Source: Burkholderiales bacterium
GTDB lineage: Bacteria > Pseudomonadota > Gammaproteobacteria > Burkholderiales > Burkholderiaceae_C
Direction: 5' to 3'
Assembly: GCA_016213325.1 (NCBI GenBank)
Contig: JACRAY010000015.1
Coordinates: forward strand, 62,001 to 126,000
DNA length: 64,000 nucleotides
Each line of letters starts with the position of its first letter. Position 1 is the stretch's first letter. Of this stretch, positions 32,769-42,944 are shown piece by piece. A model generated the notes under the pieces. The model had not been told where the DNA came from and did no database searches. It saw only the letters and a program-made list of their open reading frames with translations. The position numbers and the translations under genes were made by a program.

Positions 32769-34499
32769 ATGGCGGGCGTGGAACTCACGCCTTCTCAAGT
32801 CATCGTCTTCGCCACCCCGGTCTTCTTCGCCCTGATCGGGCTCGAATACGCCTGGGGCGTCATCAAGGGGCGCAACACCTACCGCCTCAACGACGCCATC
32901 AACAGCATCAGCCTGGGCATGTTGAGCCAGCTCACCGGCGTGCTCGTGCCGCTGCTCACCATCGGCATCTACACCGCGGTTTTCGACTCGGTCGCGCTCG
33001 TCAAGAACGACGCCTTCTGGACCAGCCTGCCCGGCTGGCTGCTGGCGCTGGTGTTCTACGACTTCTGCTACTACTGGCTGCACCGCGCCGGCCATGAAGT
33101 GGCGTTGTTCTGGGCGGCGCACGTGGTGCACCACCAGAGCCAGGACTACAACCTGTCGACCGCATTGCGCCAGACCAGCACCGGCAACCTGCTGGGCTGG
33201 CTGTTCTACCTGCCGATGGCGCTGGCCGGCGTGCCGCCGCTGGTGTTCGGCGTGGTGGCGCTCATCGACCTGCTGTACCAGTTCTGGGTGCACACCGAGC
33301 ACGTGGGCAAGCTCGGGTGGTTCGACCGCTGGTTCTGCTCGCCCTCCAACCACCGCGTGCACCACGCGGTGAACGACGGCTACCTGGACCGCAACTACGG
33401 CGGCATCCTGATCATCTGGGACCGCCTGTTCGGCAGCTTCAAGGACGAAGGCGAGAAGTGCGTGTACGGCACGCGCTCGCCGCTGAAAAGCTGGGACCCC
33501 CTGTGGTCCAACGTAGAGGTGTACTGGTCGCTCGCGCGCGACTCGTGGCACGCCAAAAGCTGGGCCGACAAGGTGCGCATGTGGGTCAAGCCGCCCGGCT
33601 GGCGGCCGGCCGACGTGGCCGCGCGCTTTCCCAGACGGCCTTTCGACATCGACGACGTGGTGCGCTTCGACCCGCTGATGAAGCCGGGCATGGCGTGGTT
33701 TGCCGGCGTGCAGTTCGTCGTGCTGCTGGGCGGCGTGGCGCTGTTTCTGTGGGAGGCGGGCTCGATGAAGCCGGCCAATGCCTTCGTGTGGTTCGCCACG
33801 CTGGCCACCTGCCTGTGGGCAGTGGGAGTGGCGATGCAGGGCCGCTTGAGCCGTCTGGAAGTGTTGCTGGTGCAGGCCGCCGCGCTGTCGGTGGCAGGCG
33901 CCGCCGGCGAGGCCGCGCGGCTGCACCTGCAGATGAAGCCGACGGCGATGGTGCTGGCCATGGGCTTCGTCGCGCTGCGCGCGCGCGCCAGCGGCCAGTT
34001 CCGCCGCGCCGACGTGCTGCTGCTGGCGGCGCTGGCGTTCTCGCTCTTCGGCGACATCTTCCTGATGTTCCAGGGCTACTTCCTGCAGGGGCTGGTGAGC
34101 TTTTTGGGGGCGCACCTGTGCTACATCGCGCTGTTCAAGGAAGGCGTGCCGTGGCTCGCGAACAAGCGCGCGCTGCTCGTAGTGGGCGTGCTGGGCGGCA
34201 CCATGTACGGCGTGCTGTTCACCTTCCTGCCCAACGCGCTGAAGGTGCCGGTGGCGCTCTACACCGTGGCTATCTGCGTGATGGCGGCGCAGGCGATGGG
34301 GCGCGCCAGTGTGCTGCGGGACCGCGCGTCGCTGGGCGTCGCGGTCGGTGCGGCCTTCTTCATGGCCAGCGACACGCTGCTGGCGATCAACCGCTTTGCG
34401 ACGCCGCTGCCGATGGCGCAGCTCCTCGTGCTCACCACCTACTACGTGGCGCAGTTGCTGATCGTGCACCACATGCGCAGCCCGCGCGTCAGCGCCTGA
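32769..34499 (+). CDS. Fatty acid hydroxylase-family (alkylglycerol-monooxygenase-like) domain fused to YhhN/lysoplasmalogenase domain
   Basis: A 576-residue membrane protein. Residues ~10-230 are a membrane-bound di-iron hydroxylase with the histidine clusters HRAGH (105-109), HVVHH (118-122) and, after VHTEH, NHRVHH (194-199), the eight-His pattern of the sterol desaturase/fatty acid hydroxylase superfamily. The TSTGNLLGW and PSNHRVHH segments resemble alkylglycerol monooxygenase. Residues ~385-570 carry about eight membrane segments with the YhhN/TMEM86 marks FSLFGDIFLMF and SDTLLAINRF. Both domains act on ether lipids in animals. An ATG start is chosen over a TTG six bases earlier. It is convergent with the next gene by an 11-base overlap. 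Confidence 0.9.
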   Translation: MAGVELTPSQVIVFATPVFFALIGLEYAWGVIKGRNTYRLNDAINSISLGMLSQLTGVLVPLLTIGIYTAVFDSVALVKNDAFWTSLPGWLLALVFYDFCYYWLHRAGHEVALFWAAHVVHHQSQDYNLSTALRQTSTGNLLGWLFYLPMALAGVPPLVFGVVALIDLLYQFWVHTEHVGKLGWFDRWFCSPSNHRVHHAVNDGYLDRNYGGILIIWDRLFGSFKDEGEKCVYGTRSPLKSWDPLWSNVEVYWSLARDSWHAKSWADKVRMWVKPPGWRPADVAARFPRRPFDIDDVVRFDPLMKPGMAWFAGVQFVVLLGGVALFLWEAGSMKPANAFVWFATLATCLWAVGVAMQGRLSRLEVLLVQAAALSVAGAAGEAARLHLQMKPTAMVLAMGFVALRARASGQFRRADVLLLAALAFSLFGDIFLMFQGYFLQGLVSFLGAHLCYIALFKEGVPWLANKRALLVVGVLGGTMYGVLFTFLPNALKVPVALYTVAICVMAAQAMGRASVLRDRASLGVAVGAAFFMASDTLLAINRFATPLPMAQLLVLTTYYVAQLLIVHHMRSPRVSA

Positions 34500-35907
34500 C
34501 CAGCCCGCTGTCTTCCACCAGCTTCTGGCCCTGCGGGCCCAGCAGCCAGTCGCGCAGCCGCTCGGTGCCGGGACGCGACTGGTCCGAGGTGACCATGTAC
34601 ACGTCCACCATGTACGGGTACCCCGCGCTGCCGGGCGCGGCACCGTCGATTGCCAGCAGGCGCAGGCCGCCCTGCCGGTGCATCTGCGTCGCATAGAAGC
34701 GGAACGAGTAGCCCAGCGACTGCGGCGAGTTGCGATAAGCGGCCACGCGCCGCACCAGCCCGCCCATGCCGCGCACCACTTCTTCTTCCAGGGCTGCGCG
34801 CATCGGCTGGCCCTGCATCACGCGCGCCTTCATCACGGTCTGGCTGCCGGAGTTCTCCGGCAGCTGGTAGGCGACGATGTCGCCACCCGTCCCGCCCACT
34901 TCTTCCCAGCGGCGAATCTCGCCGGCGTAGATGCGGCGGACCTGTTCGGCCGTGAGCCCGCGCACCGGGTTGGCATCGCTCACGACGAACACGAAGGCTT
35001 CGCGCGCAACGGGCGTGAGCTGCAGCTTCACGCCTTTTTCGCGCGCCAGCTTCTCGTGCGCTTCGGAAGGCTGCGCAACGAAGATGGCATCGACTTCGCC
35101 CGCGATCAGGCGGTCATAGGCGCGCGACGTGCGCGACACGGCGACCATGCCGTTGGCCGCCTCGGGCGTGTAGAAGGCCTGCACCAGCGCCGCATAGAGC
35201 GGGTAAGCGCCGGTGGCGCCGTCAAGCCGCGGTGCGTCCGCCACTTCGAAGCGCTTGGCCGCCGCTTCCACCGGCACCAGCCGGTTGTGCTTGGAAAACG
35301 GCCGGTACTCGTGGAGGTTCAATTCCTCGCCGACTTCGGCGCCGGCGATGCGCGGCGCGAGCTTCTGCTCGCGTTGCTGGAACTGCCACGCGGCCACGGC
35401 GAGCAGCAGCGTGAACACGGCCGCCACCGGCACCGCATGGCTGCGGCCCGCCGTGGGCACCTTGCGGCTGCCCCAGGCGAGGAAAGCCAGGTACCCGGCA
35501 TACGCCAGCGACGGAACCGCCAGCAACACCCATTTGCCGCCGACGGTGGCCACCCCGGCGCCCAGGCCCAGCCATGGCAACAGCAGCACGATGCCCAGCA
35601 GCGGGTGCAAGCCGGTGCGCGTGAAGTCGCCGCCGCTCCATTGCATGTCGACGACCCACCACAGCCAGATGGCAAGCAGCAGTCCCAGCGCAGGCCCGTA
35701 GCGCCGGGCCCAGGCCTGCGGCAGCCCGGGACGCCGCGCATCGCGCAGGCCGACGATGCCGCCCAGCGCGGCGGCCAGGGCCATCGCCGACCACTGGATC
35801 GCGGGGCCCGCGCGGGTGGCCATGGTGGCGAGGGCAGCCACGAACACGAACAGCTGCGCCAGCAGCGGCACGAAGACGAATAGCGAGAGCACCGTGCGCG
35901 GTGTCAT
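34489..35907 (-). CDS. Multi-pass membrane protein with C-terminal PstS-like phosphate-binding domain
   Basis: A 472-residue protein. The N-terminal ~190 residues hold five to six membrane segments. The rest is an extracytoplasmic domain like the PstS/PBP family: SRTSRAYDRLIAGEVDAIFVA, VVSDANPVRGLTAEQVRRIYAG and QLPENSGSQTVMKARV correspond to phosphate-binding protein strands and the NPVxxLT signature. A PstS domain is usually a soluble lipoprotein, so the fusion to a membrane anchor is unusual. The start overlaps the upstream membrane protein as ATGA. It is the last gene of the ruvAB run. Confidence 0.8.
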   Translation of the reverse strand: MTPRTVLSLFVFVPLLAQLFVFVAALATMATRAGPAIQWSAMALAAALGGIVGLRDARRPGLPQAWARRYGPALGLLLAIWLWWVVDMQWSGGDFTRTGLHPLLGIVLLLPWLGLGAGVATVGGKWVLLAVPSLAYAGYLAFLAWGSRKVPTAGRSHAVPVAAVFTLLLAVAAWQFQQREQKLAPRIAGAEVGEELNLHEYRPFSKHNRLVPVEAAAKRFEVADAPRLDGATGAYPLYAALVQAFYTPEAANGMVAVSRTSRAYDRLIAGEVDAIFVAQPSEAHEKLAREKGVKLQLTPVAREAFVFVVSDANPVRGLTAEQVRRIYAGEIRRWEEVGGTGGDIVAYQLPENSGSQTVMKARVMQGQPMRAALEEEVVRGMGGLVRRVAAYRNSPQSLGYSFRFYATQMHRQGGLRLLAIDGAAPGSAGYPYMVDVYMVTSDQSRPGTERLRDWLLGPQGQKLVEDSGLVRR

Positions 35908-36686
35908 TGCCCGGCCTCCATGTAGGCCCGCATGGCGTGCGGCGGCAACAGGAAGCTGGCCGCGATCACCACCGCGGACAGGAACAGGCCCGTCATGCCG
36001 GCCCACCACGCGCAGAAGGTCCAGGCGTTGTACAGCCCGGGCACCTGCTGCAGTTCGGCCATGCGCTCGGGCGAACCCAAGCCCCCCAGGTTGCGCGCGG
36101 CGGCGTAGCTGTAGCTTGCGTTGCCCAGGAAAGGCATGGCCACCAGCGAGAAGACCAGGCCGTACAGGCCCAGCGCCACACGGGGCAGCGGCAGCTTCTT
36201 CTGCAGCAGCAGCGCCAGCAGGAAGGCGAGGAAAGCCGGAATCAGCAGACGCGCCAGCATGCGGTCGTCGCCCAGGTGCAGGAAGGCTCTCCACACCCAG
36301 GGCAGCGGCGCCAGCAGCCATTCGGCGCGGGGAGCCAGTCCGATGGGCCGAACCACGCTGGGCGGCCCGCCGAACTCGGCCAGCAATGCGATCGCCCAGC
36401 ACACCGCCCCGGCGATGGCGCACAGGCGGCGAAAGCCCCGGCCCTGCTCCGCGGTAGCCGAGAGCCCGTACCGATGCATCAACAGCGCGGCATTCGCCAG
36501 CACCAACGCCAGCGCCGCGCAGCCCAGCGACACGAACAACGCCGGGATACCGCTCAATTCGGCAAAGCCTTCGAGCACGAAGAAAGGCAGGAAGCCGAAG
36601 ACGATGCCCGCCATGGCATACCCCGCCAGGCAGGTGGCCAGGCAGGCCAGTGCGGCGGTGTTCAGGAAGCGTTGCGTGGGGAGCAC
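35904..36686 (-). CDS. Multi-pass membrane protein of unknown function
   Basis: A 260-residue protein with about six or seven hydrophobic segments (for example AALACLATCLAGYAMAGIVF, LFVSLGCAALALVLANAAL, LLIPAFLAFLLALLLQ). There are no cytochrome, transporter or enzyme motifs I can identify. It sits 16 bases after ruvB and overlaps the PstS-like membrane gene as ATGA, so the two probably act together, for example as a membrane complex binding an anion or phosphate. Function unknown. Confidence 0.75.
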   Translation of the reverse strand: MLPTQRFLNTAALACLATCLAGYAMAGIVFGFLPFFVLEGFAELSGIPALFVSLGCAALALVLANAALLMHRYGLSATAEQGRGFRRLCAIAGAVCWAIALLAEFGGPPSVVRPIGLAPRAEWLLAPLPWVWRAFLHLGDDRMLARLLIPAFLAFLLALLLQKKLPLPRVALGLYGLVFSLVAMPFLGNASYSYAAARNLGGLGSPERMAELQQVPGLYNAWTFCAWWAGMTGLFLSAVVIAASFLLPPHAMRAYMEAGQ

Positions 36687-36702
36687 GTGGGCAAGCTCCC
36701 CG

Positions 36703-37761
36703 CTACTCCGCGAACAGCTCTCCCGCCGCCTTGGGCGGCGTGACGCCGAGGTGCCGATAGGCCGCCATCGTCGCCACCCGCCCGCGCGGCGTGCGCTGCA
36801 GGTAGCCCTGCTGGATCAGGTAGGGCTCGATCACGTCCTCGATGGTGTCGCGTTCCTCGCCGATGGAAGCAGCGATGTTGTCCAGCCCCACGGGGCCGCC
36901 GTCGAAACGGTGCACCACCGCTTCCAGCAGCTTGCGGTCCATCACGTCGAAGCCCTGTGGGTCTACGTCCAGCATGGCCAGCGCCAGGTGCGCGATGTCC
37001 TCGGTGATCTGGCCGGTGCCCTTGACGTCGGCATAGTCGCGCACGCGCCTGAGCAGCCGGTTGGCGACGCGCGGCGTGCCACGCGAGCGCTTGGCGATCT
37101 CCGTCGTTCCCGCACCGTCGATCGGCACCTGCAGCAGTCCGGCACTGCGGTGCACGATGCGCGCCAGTTCTTCGGCGCTGTAGAACTCCAGCCGCGCGAC
37201 GATGCCGAAGCGGTCGCGCAGCGGGTTGGTCAGCATGCCGGCGCGCGTGGTGGCGCCGACCAGGGTGAAGGGCTGCAGGTCGAGCTTGATGGAGCGCGCG
37301 GCCGGTCCCTCGCCGATCATGATGTCGATCTGGTAGTCTTCCAGCGCCGGGTAGAGGATTTCCTCGACCACCGGCGACAGGCGGTGGATCTCGTCGATGA
37401 AGAGCACGTCGTTCTTCTCGAGGTTGGTCAACAGCGCCGCCAGGTCCTTCGGCTTTTCCAGCACCGGCCCGGAGGTCTGGCGCAGGTTCACGCCGAGCTC
37501 GTGCGCGATGATGTGCGACAGCGTGGTCTTGCCCAGGCCGGGCGGGCCGAACAGCAGCACGTGGTCCAGCGCCTCGCCGCGCTTCCTGACAGCGCCGATG
37601 AAGATCTCGAGCTGCTCACGCGTCTTGGCCTGCCCCACGTATTCGTGCAGCAGTTTCGGCCGCAGCGCGCGCTCGATCGCTTCCTCGCCCGGCGAGGCGG
37701 GTGCGGCGGACACGACACGCTTGGCCGGCGCGGGCGCGAAGTCGTCGGTCTGGATCGTCAT
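36703..37761 (-). CDS. ruvB: Holliday junction branch migration ATPase
   Basis: A 352-residue AAA+ hexameric motor that drives Holliday junction branch migration with RuvA and RuvC. Walker A is [10 protein letters not shown], Walker [10 protein letters not shown], sensor 1 GATTRAGML, and the arginine-finger region is LRDRFGI. The C-terminal winged helix ends TPRGR. The start overlaps the stop of the C13 peptidase as ATGA. In most bacteria ruvA and ruvB are adjacent or follow ruvC; here a peptidase gene separates them. Confidence 0.97.
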   Translation of the reverse strand: MTIQTDDFAPAPAKRVVSAAPASPGEEAIERALRPKLLHEYVGQAKTREQLEIFIGAVRKRGEALDHVLLFGPPGLGKTTLSHIIAHELGVNLRQTSGPVLEKPKDLAALLTNLEKNDVLFIDEIHRLSPVVEEILYPALEDYQIDIMIGEGPAARSIKLDLQPFTLVGATTRAGMLTNPLRDRFGIVARLEFYSAEELARIVHRSAGLLQVPIDGAGTTEIAKRSRGTPRVANRLLRRVRDYADVKGTGQITEDIAHLALAMLDVDPQGFDVMDRKLLEAVVHRFDGGPVGLDNIAASIGEERDTIEDVIEPYLIQQGYLQRTPRGRVATMAAYRHLGVTPPKAAGELFAE

Positions 37762-38585
37762 GGGGTTCTCGCGGAAAGCCAGCCCGCCAGCGGCTGGCGT
37801 GCCCACGCCTGCATCGCCGGGCCCCCCCAGTCGGCCTGCGGCTGCGAGGGCAGCAGGTTCATGGAGCGCTCGCGCTTCTCGATGGCGCCTTTCGCTTCGT
37901 CCACCAGCTCCACCAGCGAACGCGCGGCGACATCGCGCTGGGTGAACAGCTCCTCGATGAAGAAGGTGTTGCGGCTGTCGGACTTGCAGCCGAACGACTG
38001 GCGGTCGTGTGACGAAGCGGTGAGCACGATGCGCGTCGGGCCGCGAAGGGCCGGCAGGAACGAGCCGGAGAAGCACGACGACAGCAGCACCAGCGCCGGC
38101 TTGCCGCGCAGCGGCCCCAGCCACGACTGCAGCTCGCGCGGGCGGATGGCTTCGATGGCGCCGCTTTCCGCCTGCACGGCCAGCAGCCCTTCGAGGCCGT
38201 GGGAGCTCAGCAGCAGCACCACCTTGTCTTCGGGCCGTGCCGCCTCGCCAATGGCCCGCAGCACCGACGCGATGTTGTCGCGAGTGGCCAGCGGCCAGTC
38301 GCGCGGCTGGCCGTACACCGCCGCCGACAGCCGGAACACCACGGCTCCGCTGTCGATCAGGCGCATGACCTGTTCGGCCAGTTGCACGTCGCCGCGGAAC
38401 GCGGTGGAGTCAGGATGCATCGCGAAGCCGGCAAAGATGATGCGCGGCCGCTTGCCGGGGGCCAGTTGCATGCGCGCTTCGCGGACCTGCGCGTCGAGCA
38501 ATTCGTCGCTGCGGGTAAAGCCGATGGCGAACCCGGCGTGCAGCGCCAGCAGCACGGCGAACAGGCAGCGGACGGCACGGTTCAT
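37758..38585 (-). CDS. C13 (legumain-like) family cysteine peptidase
   Basis: A 275-residue protein with a signal-like N-terminus ([20 protein letters not shown]). The catalytic dyad is His129 in LLLSSHG and Cys171 in LLSSCFSG, the caspase-hemoglobinase fold motifs. The fold before them shows [17 protein letters not shown] and a strand-loop pattern typical of C13 peptidases, which cut after Asn or Asp. It lies between ruvA (2 bases upstream, or GTGA overlap with a GTG start six bases earlier) and ruvB (ATGA overlap). It is thus translated with the recombination motor yet is apparently exported. The target is unknown. Confidence 0.85.
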   Translation of the reverse strand: MNRAVRCLFAVLLALHAGFAIGFTRSDELLDAQVREARMQLAPGKRPRIIFAGFAMHPDSTAFRGDVQLAEQVMRLIDSGAVVFRLSAAVYGQPRDWPLATRDNIASVLRAIGEAARPEDKVVLLLSSHGLEGLLAVQAESGAIEAIRPRELQSWLGPLRGKPALVLLSSCFSGSFLPALRGPTRIVLTASSHDRQSFGCKSDSRNTFFIEELFTQRDVAARSLVELVDEAKGAIEKRERSMNLLPSQPQADWGGPAMQAWARQPLAGWLSARTP

Positions 38586-38587
38586 CG

Positions 38588-39163
38588 TCACCTGGCCAGC
38601 GAACGCAGCGCCAGCTTGATGCCCTCGCTCACGCCCACGTCACGCGGCAGCGCCTTGAGCGAGGCGGACGCTTCCCTGTCGCTGTAGCCCAGCGCCACCA
38701 GCGCCTGCAGGATGTCGGCCTGCGCGTCGCTCGCCACGGTGGCGGACGCGGTACCGATGTCGGCGCCGATCTTGCCCTTGAGTTCCAGCAGCAGGCGTTC
38801 GGCCGTCTTCTTGCCGATGCCGGGAATCTTGACCAGCCGGCTCGCGTCCTGCGCCGTCACGGCCTGCGCGATGTCGGCCACGCTCATGCCGCTCAACAGC
38901 GACAGCGCCGTGCGCGGGCCGACGCCCGAAATCTTGATCAGTTGCCGGAACGCCTCGCGCTCGGGTGCCGTGCCGAAGCCGAACAGCACCTGCGCGTCTT
39001 CGCGCACCACGAAGTGCGTGAGCAGCGACACCTTCTCGCCCAGCCCCGGCAGGTTGTAGAAGGTGCTCATGGGCACGTCGACCTCGTAGCCGACGCCCTG
39101 GCAGTCCACCAGCACCTGCGGCGGGTTCTTCTCGGCCAGCAGGCCCGACAGGCGGCCGATCAT
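38588..39163 (-). CDS. ruvA: Holliday junction binding protein RuvA
   Basis: A 191-residue tetramer-forming DNA-binding subunit of the RuvAB branch-migration complex. The N-terminal OB fold begins [28 protein letters not shown], a RuvA hallmark. Two helix-hairpin-helix motifs are visible, [15 protein letters not shown] and [19 protein letters not shown], and the C-terminal domain ends ALRSLAR and contacts RuvB. The ATG overlaps the NarL-type regulator stop as ATGA. Expression is therefore tied to the two-component genes upstream, which is unusual for a repair gene; no LexA box is visible at its start. Confidence 0.97.
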   Translation of the reverse strand: MIGRLSGLLAEKNPPQVLVDCQGVGYEVDVPMSTFYNLPGLGEKVSLLTHFVVREDAQVLFGFGTAPEREAFRQLIKISGVGPRTALSLLSGMSVADIAQAVTAQDASRLVKIPGIGKKTAERLLLELKGKIGADIGTASATVASDAQADILQALVALGYSDREASASLKALPRDVGVSEGIKLALRSLAR

Positions 39164-39819
39164 GGATTCACAAGCCCGCGCCGCGCCGCTTCCAGCGCGG
39201 CTTCGGCGCGCGAGGAGACATTGAGCTTGCGGTACACCTGCTTGATGTGGTCGGCGATGGTGTGGCGCGACAGGCCGAACTGCTGGGCGATTTCGGGCAG
39301 CGTGTAGCCCTTGGCCACGCGTTGCAGCACCTCGGTTTCGCGGTCGGTCAGGTGGGCTTCCTGTTCGAGCTGGCGCACCAGCTGCAAGCGCTGGTGGGCG
39401 GCGCCGGCAAAGTACGCCAGTACGCGGCGCGCGATGGGGGGCGACAGCGGCGGCTCGCCCTGGGTGATGCGCAGCAGTTGCGCCACCAGCACGTCGCGCG
39501 GCTGCTCCTTCAGCAGGTAGCCGAAGGCGCCGGCCTGCAGCGCGGGGAACAGGTGCTCATCGTCGTCGTAGATCGTAACCACCACCGACAGCGTGCGCGG
39601 CTGGTGCACGCGCAACGCGCCCACCACGTCGGTGCCGCTGCCGTCCGGCAGGCCCAGGTCGACCAGGGCCAGGTCGAACTGCTCGCGCTGCACCCAGTCG
39701 AGCCCCTCGTCGCGGCGGGCCGCGCTGCGCACCCGCAGGCCCGGGAAGGCCTCGCAAGCGACCTCGGCCAGCCAGGCCCGGATCTCGGGCAGGTCCTCCA
39801 CGACGAGCGCGCTGTTCAT
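39160..39819 (-). CDS. NarL/LuxR-family response regulator
   Basis: A 219-residue response regulator. The receiver has acidic Glu8-Asp9, phosphoacceptor Asp54 ([10 protein letters not shown]), and Lys in YLLKEQPRD. The C-terminal LuxR HTH (about 150-213) contains [23 protein letters not shown] and [18 protein letters not shown]. It overlaps the sensor kinase (ATGA) and ruvA (ATGA). With the UhpB-like kinase it is a complete two-component pair. Whether it controls its own operon, including ruvAB, is open. Confidence 0.94.
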   Translation of the reverse strand: MNSALVVEDLPEIRAWLAEVACEAFPGLRVRSAARRDEGLDWVQREQFDLALVDLGLPDGSGTDVVGALRVHQPRTLSVVVTIYDDDEHLFPALQAGAFGYLLKEQPRDVLVAQLLRITQGEPPLSPPIARRVLAYFAGAAHQRLQLVRQLEQEAHLTDRETEVLQRVAKGYTLPEIAQQFGLSRHTIADHIKQVYRKLNVSSRAEAALEAARRGLVNP

Positions 39820-41972
39820 ATGGCTTCGATGTTAGCGGATTGCCCCGCGAGCGGGACCATCACCACGAGCCGCGTGCCCCCCTGTTCAGGGCGTTCATAG
39901 CGGTGGCTGCCCTGCAGGCTGCGCACGCGCCGCTCGATGTTGGGCAAACCATGGCCGCCGCCGGGCGAGGCGGGGGCACCCAGGCCGCGGCCGTCGTCCT
40001 CGACTTCCAGCGTCAGGTCGCCGGGGCCGAAGGCAACGCGCACGCTGCAACCGGCGGCACCGCTGTGGCGGATGGTGTTGGAAACCGCCTCGCGCAGGAT
40101 GCGCGTAAGCTGCACGTGAGTGCGGGCCGGCAGCACCAGCCCTTCGGGCGGGTCGCCGGCGTCCCATCGGGCCTGCAGGCCCGCATTGGCCAGCCGGGTG
40201 ACGCATTCGGAGCGCCAGTCGGCGAGCACGTCGCCGGCGCGCGCGGGTTCGCCGGCGAGCCCGCGCACCGACAGCCGCATCTCGTCCAGCGCCTGCCGCG
40301 CCATCGCGGCGATGCGATCGCGCCCCTGGCTTTGCTGGCTGGCCTGGGCGATGGTGAGCAACTGGGCGCCCAAGTCGTCGTGCAGGTCCGACGCGATGCG
40401 GCGGCGCTCCTGCCGCGCACCCTGCTCGAAGGCTTCGCCGGACGCCAGGCCCTGCCGCACCAGGCTGCATAGCTCACCCGCGCGGCGCGCATCCGCGGGG
40501 CTGAAGAGGCGCGCCCCGCGTTCGGGCAATTCCAGCTCCAGCGGCTCCAGGGGTGCGGCAGCCGCCACCACCAGGCGGCAGCCCTGGTCCGCAATGCCTT
40601 CGGCCGCATCGGGCGGCACCACGTGCATGCGCTGCGGCTGGAACACCGTGTCCCACAGCTGGCGCCAGCGCCGGTTGAGCATCGCCGGGTCGCCCTGGCC
40701 CTGTGTGACGAGTTCCAGCACCTGCGGCAGCACGTCGCGCGTCGCCGGCAGGCTGCCGCGCAGCAGGCGCTGCCACACGAACTGGCGCAGCGGAAAGTAG
40801 AGCCAGCCGGCCAGCGCCAGCGACACCGTGAAAGCCAGGTCCGGCCCCCAGTGCAGCGCCGTCACGAGGAACAGGTCGAGCACCACCACCAGCAGGCCGC
40901 CCAGGAACCACAGCCAGGCTCGCGGCCACCACGCCTCCAGCTGGAACAAGCCGACTCGCGACACCAGCGGCACCAAGCCGATGAACAGCAGCGCCAGCAC
41001 GGCCAGCCCGTAGTTCTGCGGCACGTCGACCACGTGGCCCGCCGCGCCCATGGCATAGGCGACGAAAGTGGAGGACATGCCCGCCAGCAGCAGCAGGCCG
41101 AACCACTTCAGCTGCGCCCGCTGCGCGGGGTCCGTGCGGCTGGCACGCCACTGCAGCGCGAACACGGCGATGAGCAGCACGCCCATCAGCACGGCCGGCA
41201 GGCGGAAGGCCACCGTGATGCCGGGCAGCCACTGCCACTGCTCCGCGGCCAGCGAGGTGAGCGTGACTGCCACCAGTGCCCAGAGCAGCCAGTTGCCGCC
41301 CAGCCGCCGCGGGTGCAGCCACAGCAGCGCGCACAGCCCGCCCATCAGCATGAAGGAAGCCAGGTGCGACAGCACGTGCAGTTCCGACCAGCCCCAAGGC
41401 GGCTGGCTGAGCAGGCGCGATCCCCATGACGCGGTACACAGCATGCCGAAGGCATAGCCGCCGCTCGCCACCAGGTAGCACAGCGTCGCCGAGCCCAGCG
41501 GCTGGAAGATCCACATGCCCAGCCCCACCGACACCGACAGCAGCGCAACCACCCAGGGAAACCAGAAGCGCAGGCCGAGTTCGCCGATCTCGCGGTGCCC
41601 GGGCACGGCTTCGGTGATGCCGCCCGCGTGATGGATGCGCACCTCAGGTTCGTGCAGCATCGCCCACAGCTTCTCGTGCCGGTCGAAGAATTCGTTCTGC
41701 ACGGCGAAGGTATTGTGCATGCCGGCGCTCTCGATGGTGAGCAGGGGCGTGAGCGCGATGCGCTGGCCGCCGGCTTCCAGTTCGCGGACCTGGGCAAGCG
41801 GCGCCAGCCCGGCGCGCACCGGCTCGGCGCGCACGCTGCCGCCGGGTGCGGACACGAAGCGCCAGCCAAGCGATGGCTCCAGCAGCGAGCGGTACAGCGC
41901 CAGCAAGCCGCCCAGCACGATGAGGGTCGCCGCGATCCACCACCGCACGCCGCGGTTTGGCCCGACAATCAT
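39816..41972 (-). CDS. Multi-pass membrane sensor histidine kinase (HisKA_3 type)
   Basis: A 718-residue sensor kinase. An N-terminal membrane segment and a ~110-residue periplasmic region (with [13 protein letters not shown] and [10 protein letters not shown]) are followed by seven or eight hydrophobic segments (for example [34 protein letters not shown]). A HisKA_3 helix with [16 protein letters not shown] carries the phosphorylated histidine. The ATPase domain has [12 protein letters not shown] (N-box), DDGRGLG and GGHGLPNI (G1 and G2). It overlaps the NarL regulator. The start MIVGPNRG is 28 bases from the divergent phoH start; ATGs 24 and 42 bases upstream are possible. It resembles UhpB/DesK-type kinases. 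Confidence 0.9.
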   Translation of the reverse strand: MIVGPNRGVRWWIAATLIVLGGLLALYRSLLEPSLGWRFVSAPGGSVRAEPVRAGLAPLAQVRELEAGGQRIALTPLLTIESAGMHNTFAVQNEFFDRHEKLWAMLHEPEVRIHHAGGITEAVPGHREIGELGLRFWFPWVVALLSVSVGLGMWIFQPLGSATLCYLVASGGYAFGMLCTASWGSRLLSQPPWGWSELHVLSHLASFMLMGGLCALLWLHPRRLGGNWLLWALVAVTLTSLAAEQWQWLPGITVAFRLPAVLMGVLLIAVFALQWRASRTDPAQRAQLKWFGLLLLAGMSSTFVAYAMGAAGHVVDVPQNYGLAVLALLFIGLVPLVSRVGLFQLEAWWPRAWLWFLGGLLVVVLDLFLVTALHWGPDLAFTVSLALAGWLYFPLRQFVWQRLLRGSLPATRDVLPQVLELVTQGQGDPAMLNRRWRQLWDTVFQPQRMHVVPPDAAEGIADQGCRLVVAAAAPLEPLELELPERGARLFSPADARRAGELCSLVRQGLASGEAFEQGARQERRRIASDLHDDLGAQLLTIAQASQQSQGRDRIAAMARQALDEMRLSVRGLAGEPARAGDVLADWRSECVTRLANAGLQARWDAGDPPEGLVLPARTHVQLTRILREAVSNTIRHSGAAGCSVRVAFGPGDLTLEVEDDGRGLGAPASPGGGHGLPNIERRVRSLQGSHRYERPEQGGTRLVVMVPLAGQSANIEAI

Positions 41973-41999
41973 CCCTATCACGCCCGGGGAACCCATCCG

Positions 42000-42944
42000 T
42001 TGATTCTGCGTCATTCGTTCAGCCCACCCAACAACACGCGCCTCGCCCACCTGGTGGGCCCCATGGACGAACACCTGCGCACCGTCGAGTCCGCCCTGCA
42101 GGTGCGCGTCTCGCGCCGGCAGGAGCACTTCCGGGTCGAAGGCCCGAAGGCGAAGGCGTCGCGCGCGCTCGAAGTGCTGCAGGCGCTGTACGAGATGGCC
42201 GGCCGCACGATCTCGCCGGAGAAGGTGCAGCTGCTGCTGGCGGGCGACGCGCCCCTGCTGGAGGAGGCAGAAGACGGCTCGCTGGTCCTGCACACGCGGC
42301 GCACCGACCTGCGCGCACGCACCGCCAACCAGAGCGTGTACCTGGACAACATCGCCAACCACGACATCACGTTCGGCATCGGCCCGGCCGGCACCGGCAA
42401 GACCTACCTGGCCGTGGCCTGCGCGGTCGACGCGCTGGAGCGCAGCGCCGTGCAGCGCATCGTGCTCACACGGCCCGCGGTGGAAGCGGGCGAAAAGCTC
42501 GGCTTCCTGCCCGGCGACCTGTCGCAGAAGGTCGACCCTTACCTGCGCCCGCTGTACGACGCCCTGTACGACCTGATGGGCTACGACCGCGTGGTGAAGG
42601 CCTTCGAGCGCAACGCGCTGGAGATCGCGCCGCTGGCCTTCATGCGCGGGCGCACGCTGAACAACGCCTTCGTGATCCTGGACGAGGCGCAGAACACCAC
42701 GCCCGAGCAGATGAAGATGTTCCTCACGCGCATCGGCTTCGGCAGCAAGTGCGTGGTGACGGGCGACATCAGCCAGATCGACCTGCCCAAGGGCTCGCTG
42801 TCGGGGCTGGTGGACGCCGAGCGCGTGTTGAAGCGCGTGAAGGGCATCGCGCACACCCGCTTCACCAGCGCCGACGTGGTGCGGCACCCGCTGGTGGCGC
42901 GGATCGTCGACGCCTACGACGCGGCGCGGGGCAGGCAGGAATGA
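42000..42944 (+). CDS. phoH: PhoH-like ATPase / RNA-linked stress protein
   Basis: A 314-residue protein with Walker [11 protein letters not shown], Walker [10 protein letters not shown] and later [11 protein letters not shown]. The start is TTG ([14 protein letters not shown], translated Met), a rare codon kept in the family because the next residues match PhoH of related bacteria (recalled, not searched) and no in-frame ATG fits before MDEHLRT. PhoH is a phosphate-starvation ATPase often next to ybeY; in E. coli the PhoH relative YbeZ partners YbeY in ribosome and RNA quality control. It overlaps ybeY as ATGA. Confidence 0.94.
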   Translation: MILRHSFSPPNNTRLAHLVGPMDEHLRTVESALQVRVSRRQEHFRVEGPKAKASRALEVLQALYEMAGRTISPEKVQLLLAGDAPLLEEAEDGSLVLHTRRTDLRARTANQSVYLDNIANHDITFGIGPAGTGKTYLAVACAVDALERSAVQRIVLTRPAVEAGEKLGFLPGDLSQKVDPYLRPLYDALYDLMGYDRVVKAFERNALEIAPLAFMRGRTLNNAFVILDEAQNTTPEQMKMFLTRIGFGSKCVVTGDISQIDLPKGSLSGLVDAERVLKRVKGIAHTRFTSADVVRHPLVARIVDAYDAARGRQE

